A stretch of 64,000 bases of DNA from Nocardiopsis eucommiae (lineage in GTDB: Bacteria > Actinomycetota > Actinomycetes > Streptosporangiales > Streptosporangiaceae): positions 5,518,001-5,582,000 of the forward strand of contig CP074402.1 in the NCBI GenBank assembly GCA_018388625.1, given 5' to 3'. The notes under the pieces are model-generated. The model worked only from the letters and a program-made list of their open reading frames with translations, made no database searches and was not told the DNA's origin. This document shows positions 19,696-28,055 of the stretch, one piece after another. The stretch's first letter is position 1. Each line of letters opens with the position of its first letter. The translations under genes and the position numbers were made by a program.

Positions 19696-20253
19696 TCATC
19701 GGCCCGACCGGGAAGAGAGCCGTGGCGAGACCATACGTCCCATCGCGCGCAGCAGGCCCTGGAACTCGGCCCCGTTGGGGCGGACACCCAGACCGGCGTA
19801 CATAAAGGCGTTTCCGTACTCGGCCATGAGAACGATCCGGCCTTCATCGATGTCGAACCGGATCACGTAGGTGTTGCGGTAGGGCTGGCCCGTGCGTGCG
19901 ACGACCATGTCGCCGATGCCGTGGAAGAACAGCTCGCCGCCGTCGGGTGAGACGCGCCATGTGTGGTCGCGCCACAGGAGCGGGGTGAACTTGTCGAAAA
20001 TGGCGCGCGTGTAAGCGAGAACCTCCCTCTTGCCTTTCATGTCCGCGACGCAGAAGCCCCGTGTGCGACCATCGATGACGTCCGCGACGCCGTCGGGGGT
20101 CGTGGCACTTCGGGTGTGCATGAACAACTGCCGTGCGTCGTCGGCCAGGGTTCGGGCCACGGCTTCGATGTCCTTGGCCTCGACGGCGCGGACGAACTCC
20201 CGGGCGATGCCGAGCCCGGTGTGGGTGGCGGGTGCTCGTGTCTCGTCATTCAT
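19696..20253 (-). CDS. SnoaL-like / NTF2-fold protein
   Basis: 185 residues of the NTF2/SnoaL-like fold: AREFVRAVEAKDIEAVARTL, LADDARQLFMHT, then the beta-rich HTWRVSPDGGELFFHG and NTYVIRFDIDEGRIV with the closing MAEYGNAFMYAGLG. Such proteins are cyclases, isomerases or unknown. It is divergent from the XRE regulator at 20413, a usual arrangement in which the regulator controls the neighbour. Confidence 0.78.
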   Translation of the reverse strand: MNDETRAPATHTGLGIAREFVRAVEAKDIEAVARTLADDARQLFMHTRSATTPDGVADVIDGRTRGFCVADMKGKREVLAYTRAIFDKFTPLLWRDHTWRVSPDGGELFFHGIGDMVVARTGQPYRNTYVIRFDIDEGRIVLMAEYGNAFMYAGLGVRPNGAEFQGLLRAMGRMVSPRLSSRSGR

Positions 20254-20412
20254 GAGAATTTCCGATCAGGGTGTTCCACTCAGGAGCGGGTTCCGTGTGA
20301 ACCGGGCGCGCTCTCGATGATGCGGGGCACCGAACCGGGGAGGAAGGCCGCGTTGAGGCTGGTACGGGCAGGGCCATGCTGTACCGCCACACAGGGCGGA
20401 ACGACGGGGACA

Positions 20413-21219
20413 ATGGGCGGTATGTCGAGCAGCGATCGGACCGGGTTCGGGGAGTACCTGAGGCGGCGCAGGGCCGCGATGGGCCCGCCGGAGCCGCGGG
20501 GCAGTGTGCGGGCGTCCCGTCGGCGGGTTCCGGGGCTTCGCCGCCAGGAGGTCTCCGATATCGCGGGTATCTCAGTGGAGTACTACACACGCCTCGAACA
20601 GGGGAGGGTGCCCCGTCCGTCGCGCGAGACGCTCACCTCGTTGGCACGGGCGTTCGGTCTCTCCGACGCCGAACGCGATCACCTCTTCCGGCTGGGTGGT
20701 GAGCCCCCGCCGGAGCCGCCCTCTCCCGCCTCGGTCATTCGACCCGGGTTGCTGCGTCTGCTGCGTGGCCTCGACGACACGATGCCGGTCACCGTGCATG
20801 ACGGACGACTCGATCTCCTGGCACGCAACAAGGCCGCGGAAGAGCTGCTCGGCCCCCTGACCGGCGTCGGTCGGTTCGGGCGCAACATCGCCCACCAGGC
20901 CTTCACGACCACCGTGCTGTCGGACTTGCTCGGAGGCGACGGTGGGGAGCGGTTCCTGCGGGTCGCGGCCTCCGAACTCCGCACGGCGCTCGGCCGGTAC
21001 CCCGAGGACGACTACCTTCGCTCGTTGTTCGCCGAGCTCACCGCGACCAGCCAGAGCTTTCGCGACCATTGGGAGAAAGGGGAAGTCAGCGTTTCGAGAT
21101 CCGAGATGAAACAAATGCGCCACCCGACCGACGGGTGGGCCCGATTCGAGATCGAGATGCTCCATGATCCCGAGCGTGACCACTGGATCATGCTCTACAC
21201 GCCGCAGGACGACGAGTAG
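20413..21219 (+). CDS. XRE-family regulator with MmyB-like ligand domain
   Basis: About 268 residues. The helix-turn-helix (residues ~12-75) reads GFGEYLRRRRAAMGP, RRQEVSDIAGISVEYYTRLE, RPSRETLTSLARAFGLSD. The MmyB-like C-terminal domain follows with HDGRLDLLARNKAAEELLG, FLRVAASELRTALGRYPED and HPTDGWARFEIEMLHDPE. These domains bind fatty acid-like ligands in studied members. ATG 20422 is an alternative start. Likely repressor or activator of the divergent SnoaL-like gene. Confidence 0.88.
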   Translation: MGGMSSSDRTGFGEYLRRRRAAMGPPEPRGSVRASRRRVPGLRRQEVSDIAGISVEYYTRLEQGRVPRPSRETLTSLARAFGLSDAERDHLFRLGGEPPPEPPSPASVIRPGLLRLLRGLDDTMPVTVHDGRLDLLARNKAAEELLGPLTGVGRFGRNIAHQAFTTTVLSDLLGGDGGERFLRVAASELRTALGRYPEDDYLRSLFAELTATSQSFRDHWEKGEVSVSRSEMKQMRHPTDGWARFEIEMLHDPERDHWIMLYTPQDDE

Positions 21220-21284
21220 TCCTCCGACTACGGAAGACCACCGTAGACCAGGGGTTCCGGAAGACCAAGTGGTCTCGTTGACCA

Positions 21285-22098
21285 CCAAGCGCGCATCCGC
21301 GCCACCCTGCGCAGCGCCCTGTCCGACACGGTCGGCAGCCCGGAGCTACCGGCGATCTTCAACGCCGCCTCCCACGCCCGACTGCCGTCCTGTGCCAGGA
21401 AGAGCTCCTGATCTGGACAGCCGACCGCGTCATCCGGTGGGAGAAAAACGGCACCGTTCCGGGCGAGGTGATGATCTGGACTCCCGATCAAACCATCCGC
21501 TTCTTGGACCACGCCCGCAGGTACGCCTGGCTGTACACCCTCTTCCACCTGATCGCCGTCAAGGGACTACGGCGCGGCGAAGCCTTCGGGGTGCCGTGGC
21601 CCAACACACGGCTGGTGGACGGCGAGATCGACATCCTCACCCAGGTCGTCCAGCTCGGGTGCGCGACCCACACCTGCACACCGAAGAGCACGGCCGGGAA
21701 GCGCACCATCACCCTGGACACGGCCACCGTGCGGGTGATGCGCTCATGGCGGCGCTACCAGCTCGAAGCGAAAATGGCCCTGGGATCGGAGTGGGTGGAG
21801 ACAGGGCTGGTGTTCACCCAGGCGGACGGCCGAGGCTGGCACCCGGCCCAGGTCACCGACTGGTTCCGCCGCATCACCCGCGCCGCAGAGCTACGCCCCA
21901 TCACTCTCCACGCTCTCCGGCATGGGCGGCGTCCATGAGTCTGGCCGCCGGGTGAATGTCAAGGTCGTCTCCGCTGAACTCGGACACGCCACGGCCCACT
22001 TCACCCAGGACACCTACCAATCCGTGTTCCCCGAGGTGGCCAAAGCAGCGGCCGAGGCCACTGCCGCGATGCTGAAACCCGCAGCGCACCGAGCCTGA
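21285..22098 (+). pseudogene. 5'-truncated tyrosine recombinase (phage/ICE-type integrase)
   Basis: The C-terminal catalytic half of a tyrosine integrase. Starting with RIRATLRSALSDTVGSPELP, it continues through WTPDQTIRFLDHARRYAWLY, KGLRRGEAFGVPW (catalytic Arg), ITLHALRHG (H-x-x-R) and FTQDTYQSVFPEVA (catalytic Tyr). Three frame breaks (near 21400, 21925 and 21950) could be G/C-run under-calls, but the N-terminal arm- and core-binding part is absent because the XRE gene ends at 21219, so it is truly shortened. It lies 260 bases from a tRNA-Lys half gene, the usual target of such enzymes. Confidence 0.85.
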
Positions 22099-22113
22099 CC
22101 TCAAGCCGTCGAG

Positions 22114-22152
22114 CCCCGCTGGGAACAAGGTCGCATGCGACCCTCAGCGGGG
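22114..22152 (+). terminator. Hairpin after the integrase remnant
   Basis: ccccgctg pairs with cagcgggg, and an inner ggtcgcatgcgacc hairpin fills the loop. It lies 15 bases after the integrase stop. Confidence 0.6.
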
Positions 22153-22240
22153 TCCTCCTTGCCCCGCCCAAGGGGACGACCTCGGTGGCTCAGGTATTCA
22201 GCGGTCCTACGTGCACCGCTCACCTCCCCGACCTGAGACG

Positions 22241-22395
22241 TCAACGAAGCCGAGTGGTGGTCGCAGCTGGTGGCCGTGACCGGACGCCGCGACCGCCCGC
22301 CGCTGCGGTAGAGTTGTCCCGGCGGCGGCCAGGGGTCAGGCTCCAGGTCGCAGCGCGGGCCTCTAGCTCAATTGGCAGAGCAACGGGCTTTTAAT
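22241..22395 (+). repeat. Left copy of 155-bp inverted repeat with tRNA-Lys 5' half
   Basis: The sequence matches the reverse complement of 29308-29461 over its whole length, including a run of more than 50 identical bases around 22271-22324. It comprises the region upstream of tRNA-Lys plus the first 39 bases of the tRNA up to the anticodon loop (one mismatch). Homology stops directly after cttttaat. Confidence 0.88.
22357..22395 (+). pseudogene. tRNA-Lys 5' half (broken copy)
   Basis: Bases match the 5' acceptor strand, D arm and anticodon loop of the intact tRNA-Lys at 29274-29346. The 3' anticodon strand, T arm and acceptor are replaced by unrelated sequence (aagcgtgatgac...), so no cloverleaf can form. 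The break at the anticodon loop is where tyrosine integrases often cross over. Confidence 0.8.
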
Positions 22396-22586
22396 AAGCG
22401 TGATGACACCGCTTAGCCGCGATAAACCCGCAGTTCAGAGCCGGTGCACTTCACAAATCGGGCGCCCATTCCGGCTTGGTTTCGCTCCATGTGCGCTCGC
22501 CAGCCTCACCCGTGATTCGAGATCCACGAAACCCCTGCTGAGGTGTGCTTAGCGTGTGGCTACGATGGGCCCGCCCCAGGGCTCGT

Positions 22587-23823
22587 TCAAGTTTCTGAAG
22601 AGTCGGGTTCCAAACTGATCCCGAAGAACGGCAGTGCTCGTTCGGGTAGGTCCCGGATCGCGCGGGTGGTCTTGGCGATGTTGTCCGCCCGCAGAGTGTG
22701 GAGCACACCGTTGGCCAGGTTCCTCAAGGTCACCAACGCTCGGAGAGTGCGACCGGTGTGAACGGTGCAGGCGTCCTCGGCGAAGGCGACATCGCGGATG
22801 TGATGGCTCGAGTTCTCGATCGCCCCCTGCCCCCGCAGGTAAGAGGCCAACTCGGCCGGTGTGGCCTGGTGGGCATCCAGGCTGGTGAGGGCGTAGACGG
22901 TCTCACGGGTCTGCTTCTTGCCCCTTTGCTGACGGCGGCGGTGAACCCTGATGGTCAGCTTGGCGTGGGGGAAGGCGATACCTCCGAGGCTGTCAGCAAT
23001 GGCCATGACCTTGATCGAGCAGGACTCGACTCGTCCGTGCCCGGTCTCGGATCGGGTGTGGGCGATGGCCACCTGTGACCAGGGCAGCGCCAAAATCTGC
23101 TGGTGGGCAAGGGGCTGGTTGGTTTTGATCACCGCGGTGTAGTGGGCCTTCTTGGTGCCCACGAGCCAGCTCAGGTGGTCCTTGACCGTGTGCAGGCATC
23201 GAAGGTCACCACATGCCCGACCAGGTCCAAGTCGCGCAACAGGGGCCGAAGGTGCCGGGTCTCGCCTGTCTTGGCGCCCACCTCGGCCTGGGCAAGGGTG
23301 ACGGGGCGGTGGTGGGTGATGGAGGAAATCAGGTGGCGGCAGCGTTGCCCCAGGCGGGTTGAGCCCTTGAATACTTTACCGTCCAGGGCGATCGCGGGCC
23401 GCCTCGGGGTGTCCTCACCCTCGGGATCCTCGCTCTCGGTCGCCTCAGCGGTGGCTTGGTGTTGGTCGGCGAGGTAGGCGCCGATGGCGGCATCGAGCGC
23501 GTTGCCGTCGTGCCAGAACGCGGTCGATGGTGGGCGCCGAAGGTGAGCGGCGCCAGGCCAGGGGTGGGGTCGTGCTTCGAGTGTGGCCAGGACGCTGGGG
23601 TGTGTGCGTAGGCCCCACTCGGCGAGTTGGTCGATGCTCTTGGCAGGAGATGGTCGCCCACGCGCAGATGAGCAGGATGCAGGTCAGGGGTGCCAGCGTC
23701 CCCGTGGGGAGCGTGGGTCGGGCACGGTGTCCAGGTAGGGGCGTAGATCGGTGACGGAGTCGGGGTCCAGGGGCCGAGTTTGGCGAGCACGGCCGGGAAC
23801 GGGGAGGATGGGCGGGCAGGCAC
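22587..23823 (-). CDS. ISAs1-family transposase, frame-disrupted
   Basis: The product in pieces resembles ISAs1/H-repeat transposases: LTCILLICA near the N-terminus, PSTAFWHDGNALDAAIGAYL, then RRPAIALDGKVFKGS (first catalytic Asp region), HVVTFDALHTVKDHL and the C-terminal KKAHYTAVIKTNQP, LRGQGAIENSSHHIRDVAFA and VTLRNLANGVLHTLR. The catalytic triad region is thus present. At least three or four frame breaks occur; the one near 23194 is repaired by one more C, so part of the damage may be sequencing error. Total ~412 codons, the usual size. It lies between the broken tRNA-Lys half and the RiPP genes. Confidence 0.82.
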
Positions 23824-24392
23824 GGCAGACCTTCGTGATCATGTGGCTTAGACACCTTCATGATCTCGGGGTCCGTGTCTGCTTTTGTGTGTATCGTCCA
23901 GGTCAAATCGGGTGAACTGCGTGATCCGGGAACTTGAACGAGCCCTGCTCCGCCCGACACGTCGCCGCCCAGATCCCTATCTTGGACTCCACTAGCGAGA
24001 TCGGGGCTCTCAAAGATCTCACCGCCGGGGCAGACATCGAAGGCGGAGTGGTCGCAGTCGATGCGCCACTGGTGGGGCTGGGGATGACCAGCATCCCTGA
24101 AACGATCCGCTGAGGTGCCCCGCAAGGCTTTCACCCGTCCTCTTGAACCACTGAGGATCCCCTGAACTGAGAGAATATATCTCTCCCCGGCCTTGCAACA
24201 GGCCTGACTTCGACATGTCCGTGCACTTGGCAAGTGCACCGCCAGCATGCCCCTGAGGTCAAGCTGACGAACGTTGAAGAACACAACGCTCGTCCCGAAC
24301 CACATGAGCAACATAGTTTCTAAACCTCAACGGGCAGTGAAAATGATCTTTGAAAGTGAACCCTCAGTAACCACTAAGGTTAAATAGCATTA
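23824..24392. other. Gene-free stretch between transposase and RiPP genes
   Basis: About 570 bases. A plus-strand frame around 23960-24117 reads coherently (DSTSEIGALKDLTAGADIEG, ending in TSIPETIR) but has no start and I do not recognise it; it may be a gene remnant. A 9-1-9 palindrome lies at 24221-24239. From ~24250 the sequence turns AT-rich and should contain the promoter of the RiPP genes. Confidence 0.4.
24221..24239. repeat. Perfect palindrome gtgcacttg-g-caagtgcac
   Basis: Nine-base arms around one central base. It could be an operator for the downstream RiPP genes or part of an IS end, since gtgcactt also occurs at 22444-22451. Confidence 0.45.
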
Positions 24393-24485
24393 ATGATGCC
24401 CAAATTCAAGAAGAAGAGCGTGGCCTCTTTCGGCCAAGAAAGCTGGCAGATCAGTACTTGCCCCGTCGCTGCTGGAAAAATATGA
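24393..24485 (+). CDS. Candidate small peptide upstream of the RiPP precursor
   Basis: A 30-residue frame (ATG 24393 or 24396): lysine-rich start MMPKFKKKSV, then SWQISTCPVAAGKI with one cysteine. An AAGG lies about 15 bases upstream, which is far for a ribosome site. It is 70 bases before the precursor gene and on the same strand. It might be a second modified peptide, a leader peptide, or chance. No family recognised. Confidence 0.3.
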   Translation: MMPKFKKKSVASFGQESWQISTCPVAAGKI

Positions 24486-24555
24486 TAAAACTGCTCACAA
24501 CATCAGCCACCCTGAGCAGGTTACACTTCATCAGAAACGGAAGGAGTTATTCGAT

Positions 24556-24702
24556 ATGACCACCATGCAACTCATGGACAAGGCAATCCTGGAAGAACTG
24601 AACTCTGCGTTCGAAGAGACCGAAAGGGCCGACTCCACCGCTGACACCAGCGAAGACCTGACTTTCGAGATCACGGCAGGACGCTGCCCGAGCAAGACGT
24701 AG
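24556..24702 (+). CDS. RiPP precursor peptide with C-terminal GRC motif
   Basis: 48 residues, ATG 24556 behind GAAGGAG. Residues 1-35 form an acidic helical leader (MDKAILEELNSAFEETERA), and the likely core is FEITAGRCPSKT with the only cysteine (Cys44) directly after Arg43. A Gly-Arg-Cys motif beside radical SAM, arginase and methyltransferase genes is the hallmark of the GRC subfamily of radical-SAM RiPPs, whose characterised product enteropeptin comes from Enterococcus cecorum. By analogy the Cys sulfur would join the alpha carbon of Arg43 to close a six-membered thiomorpholine ring, and Arg43 would become ornithine. The leader cleavage site is not visible and no dedicated protease is present. 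Confidence 0.85.
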   Translation: MTTMQLMDKAILEELNSAFEETERADSTADTSEDLTFEITAGRCPSKT

Positions 24703-24711
24703 AACTCAGGG

Positions 24712-24749
24712 GAAGATGGTGTGGCGACCTAGGTCGCCACACCATCTTC
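24712..24749 (+). terminator. Attenuating hairpin between precursor and enzymes
   Basis: gaagatggtgtggcgac and gtcgccacaccatcttc form a perfect 17-bp stem around ctag, followed by ttgatt. It starts nine bases after the precursor stop. Such partial terminators let a precursor be made in excess over its modifying enzymes. Confidence 0.82.
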
Positions 24750-24805
24750 TTGATTGCAATCATCCCGCACCGAATTCGAAACCAAGATACAGTGATGGGA
24801 ATTAC

Positions 24806-26064
24806 ATGCCCAAAAGAATTGTCTTGGACCATTCAGGCGATGTTACATATCTTATCGACGAGAAATCCACTACGAAGCATTTTAAAGGCAATGTCGGCAC
24901 CGTCGTCTCAAGGTTTATGCAAAGCTCCGAGTCAGAGAAACTAAACGCGGAGACCGAACTCCCGAAAGCTGTACAACGTTTGCGTGAGCTTGGCCTATTG
25001 GAAGCAGATGTAGTCTTTCGGAAGGTGGAACGAGCGCCACATCTGAAGCGGGTCCAGATCGAGACTGCCCTGCGATGCAATCTTGAATGTGGTTACTGCT
25101 ATTCGACTTCCGGGCCAGGGCGGAATGAATCCCTCTCGAGAGAGCAGGTACTGTCCCTGATCGCGGAGGCTGATTCCATCGGTGCATTAACAGTCGATTT
25201 TACCGGAGGTGAATTCCTTCTCGATCCGCACTGGAGCGAGTATGTCGGGATCGCCCGCTCCCACGGCATGACCGTCACTGTTCACACCAATGGCACCCTG
25301 ATTCGCCGACGGCAGGCCGAGCTCCTGTCCAAGCTGGGAGTCTCTGCCACCCAGGTATCGGTTGATTCCCACATTGATGAGATACATGATTCAAGCCGCA
25401 GCCGTCGAGGGGCGCTCCAACGTACGCTCAAAGGAATTGATTGCCTGGTGGAAAGCAATGTACCGACACGCATTTCCATCATGGCACACAAGGACAACAT
25501 AAGAACAGTCGGAGCAACAGTCGACTTCATGTCCGAGCGTTATCCTAACGCCAGGATCAACATCGACCGTGTTGTGGCTACTGGTGGAGCCCTTGAGCAA
25601 GACAGCGGCCTGACATCAAAAGAATTCTGGGATATCATCTCCCCTATATTTCTCCCCAGGTTCGAGCTGGCCGAGTTTGCGAGTCCTCAGGAGTCGCTGA
25701 CTACGAGCCAGACTGTGGCATGGCATATTCATATGTATATGTCACAGCGGAAGGCGAGATCGCCGCTTGCCCGACCATGACGAGCCGGGAATCAGATGAT
25801 TTTCGGGGGCCCTCACTTCATGATCAGGATCTGACGTCGGCCTGGTATGAGAGCGAATTCTTTAACTCATTTCGATTCACAAACTGCGAGAACGTAAATT
25901 CTTGCCCATCCGGCGCCTCATGTGGAGGAGGATGCAGATCAAACGCCTACGTCGAAGAAGGCTACACCTCTGCACCTGACACAGTAGCCTGCAACATGAA
26001 CAAGAACCCTGGCAAAGTCTTCATAGATTTCCCCTCCATTTACCGAAGAAATAAGCAGAAGTGA
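24806..26064 (+). CDS. Radical SAM/SPASM peptide-modifying enzyme (frame break near 25686)
   Basis: About 419 residues after repair. Residues ~1-75 look like a PqqD-type precursor-binding domain (PKRIVLDHSGDVTYLIDEKS). ALRCNLECGYCYS at ~100 is the C-x3-C-x2-C site for the SAM-cleaving 4Fe-4S cluster, and VDFTGGEFLLDP gives the GGE motif. The SPASM domain is complete: PDCGMAYSYVYVTAEGEIAA then CPTM, FTNCENVNSCPSGASCGGGC and a final VACNMN. One more C at 25685-25686 joins the halves (SPSGVADYEPDCG). Expected to make a Cys-to-alpha-carbon thioether on the precursor. The ATG at 24806 has only a weak ribosome site. Its stop overlaps the next gene. Confidence 0.92.
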
Positions 26065-26780
26065 GTCACGGTTTAGTGTCCAGACAGGCGCGGGTCCGTC
26101 CAATTGTGTGCGAGTGGGATGCTAGCTCTACTAAGCCTGGACCTTCTCAGAACTCCGAAGCATGGCAGGAGCTATTACCTCGGATTAAAAGCATCAGCAA
26201 ACCGATCGTGGTGAACCGGAGGCTCGGCGAGCTCATCCCTGCAACCGTAACCTCATGTGTTTCTGCTGTCCTTGCTAATGGCGAAGTACCTCTGCTTCTC
26301 GGAGGAGATCATCGGCTCTCATACTCGTCTTTACAGGCCGTTAATAGCCATGTAGACCTCTCCCAAGTTCATCAATGGGACGCTCACCACGATCACCACC
26401 AGAGCCTGACGCTCAACAACTACTCGGTGTTTCATTTCGCGCAGTCACGGCTCGGCATGAACATTTTCAGGCACGGCCTCAGGGAGGATGGAGCTCCTCC
26501 TGCCCAAATACCCGAACGCCCTGAGAAACACGTCTATGTCTCCATCGATGCCGACTATCTTGACCCTCAAGATTTTGCGAGCGTCAGCTACCCGCTCCCA
26601 GTTAAACCAAGCATGCGTTGCGACATCGAGACTCTTCTGTCTGAAGTCGAGGAGGTTGGCAGGAATTTCGAAGTCATTGGCGGAGACGTGGTCGAATGGT
26701 GTGGACACCGCGCAACTGAGAAAGAGAAGGAAATCGTCCGCAGGCTGGTCCAAGGCGTTGTAGATTGCATAGGAAAATGA
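26061..26780 (+). CDS. Arginase-family enzyme, probable peptide arginase
   Basis: A 239-residue ureohydrolase-fold protein. All manganese-ligand motifs are kept: LLLGGDHRLSYSS, QWDAHHDHHQS and VSIDADYLDPQ. It is shorter than metabolic arginases (~300 residues) and there is no arginine-pathway gene nearby. GTG 26061 overlaps the radical SAM stop (GTGA), so the two are co-translated. In this setting it should hydrolyse the guanidine of the core Arg of the precursor to give ornithine and urea, as known for arginases in the enteropeptin and landornamide pathways. Free-arginine or agmatine use cannot be excluded. Confidence 0.88.
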   Translation: MSHGLVSRQARVRPIVCEWDASSTKPGPSQNSEAWQELLPRIKSISKPIVVNRRLGELIPATVTSCVSAVLANGEVPLLLGGDHRLSYSSLQAVNSHVDLSQVHQWDAHHDHHQSLTLNNYSVFHFAQSRLGMNIFRHGLREDGAPPAQIPERPEKHVYVSIDADYLDPQDFASVSYPLPVKPSMRCDIETLLSEVEEVGRNFEVIGGDVVEWCGHRATEKEKEIVRRLVQGVVDCIGK

Positions 26781-28025
26781 AGAGAAATATACCAGCAGCG
26801 GGTCGGTACCTGATCTCCGCTAGCGCCTTCTCTAATATCGGAGATGGTGTCTATATCATCGCTTTTCCGCTCGTGGGCGCAACTTTGACAGATGACCCTC
26901 GGGTCATCGCAGCCCTCGCCGCGATAGCGACTTTACCAAGAATCCTGATCTCACTCCCCGTAGGTGTCATTACTGACAGATGGAACCGCCGCCGTATCAT
27001 GGTGAGCGCCAACCTCCTTCGGTCACTCATATTACTAGTGCTTCTACTCGCAATCACATCAGGGAGAATTGAACTCTGGCACCTTTTCTTCATCGCCTTT
27101 CTGCTCGGCTGCGGAGAAGTTTTTTCGATACAGCCTCGCCAGCTTATCTACCGAGTGTAATCGGCAAAGAGCAACTTTCCAAAGCCAATGGCTATATGGC
27201 AACCTTCGCCGAGATAGGAAACGGTATCCTTGGTCCGGCCATCGGCGGATTGCTCTTCGGCATGGCCATGGAGATACCTTTCCTCGTCACCTTCTGCACC
27301 TTCGTCGTCGCTGCCGGCTTGATAGCACGGACCGGCAGGTACGGAATTAGAGAGGAAAGGGGCAGAGAAGAGGAACCAGGGCCTCGGGCAAGTATTTTCA
27401 AAGACCTTGTTGAAGGAGTTAGATGGCTGTTGAGCAACCGCAGCATGCTCGTGCTCGTCTGCATCGTCTTCGGATGGAACCTAATCGGCTGGATGCCTGA
27501 AGGAATTTTCGTTCTTTATGTCCGTGATGAACTCGGCATGGGCAGTCTCGGATTTGGTCTATTGTACGGGATCACATCATTCGGAGCAGTCGCAGGGGGT
27601 TCATCGTCACTCGCTACGCGGATTCCATCAGCATCGGATTAATCGTGCACAGCTCGATCCTGGGTTACGCCCTCCTTACCCTTCCACTAGCCTTTTTCTC
27701 CTCCCCACTGATCATTGGCGCTTCGTTGTTCCTACAGGGCCTTCCCCTGATCGCTTGGGCAGTCGTGAGCAGAACTTTGTGGCAAACCGTTGTACCAGAA
27801 GAATACCGCGGTCGGATCTCATCGATCTTCTTGCTGCTTGGAGCTGGAATGGCCCCTGTAGGACTGCTCCTCGGGGGTTTTGCCGCGGATTTGATTGGTC
27901 TGCGAGGTGTCTTCCTTGTGAGTGGCATCGGCCTACTCCTGATGTACGCGTTCGCACACAGAGGGTTGAACTTCGTGGCAAGAGAAGCTAAGGCGAGGCT
28001 CAAGGTCCCCGCAACATCTTCGTGA
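26777..28025 (+). CDS. MFS exporter of the RiPP cluster (two frame breaks)
   Basis: About 416 residues with 12 hydrophobic segments. Loop 2-3 motif PVGVITDRWNRRRIMVSANL is clear; later segments include NGYMATFAEIGNGILGPAIG and IFLLLGAGMAPVGLLLGG. ATG 26777 overlaps the arginase stop (ATGA). The frame breaks in a T6 run (27120-27125) and a G5 run (27595-27599), and one more T and one more G restore it. It belongs to the macrolide-efflux-like MFS branch and probably exports the finished peptide or gives self-protection. Confidence 0.88.
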
Positions 28026-28055
28026 TGCGGTAAAACCCGCGTACGGAAGGAACTC

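Larger units (their letters stand above)
22443..24240. mobile_element. Possible limits of the IS element
   Basis: cggtgcactt at 22442-22451 recurs inverted at about 24232-24241 and encloses the ISAs1-type transposase. The match is only ten bases and 1.8 kb is long for this family, so the ends are tentative. Confidence 0.25.

Noticed and set aside
22357..22450. Left tRNA-Lys copy as a working tRNA with altered 3' half
   Set aside because: After the anticodon loop no matching anticodon strand, T arm or acceptor can be folded, although agttcagagcc looks faintly like a T loop.
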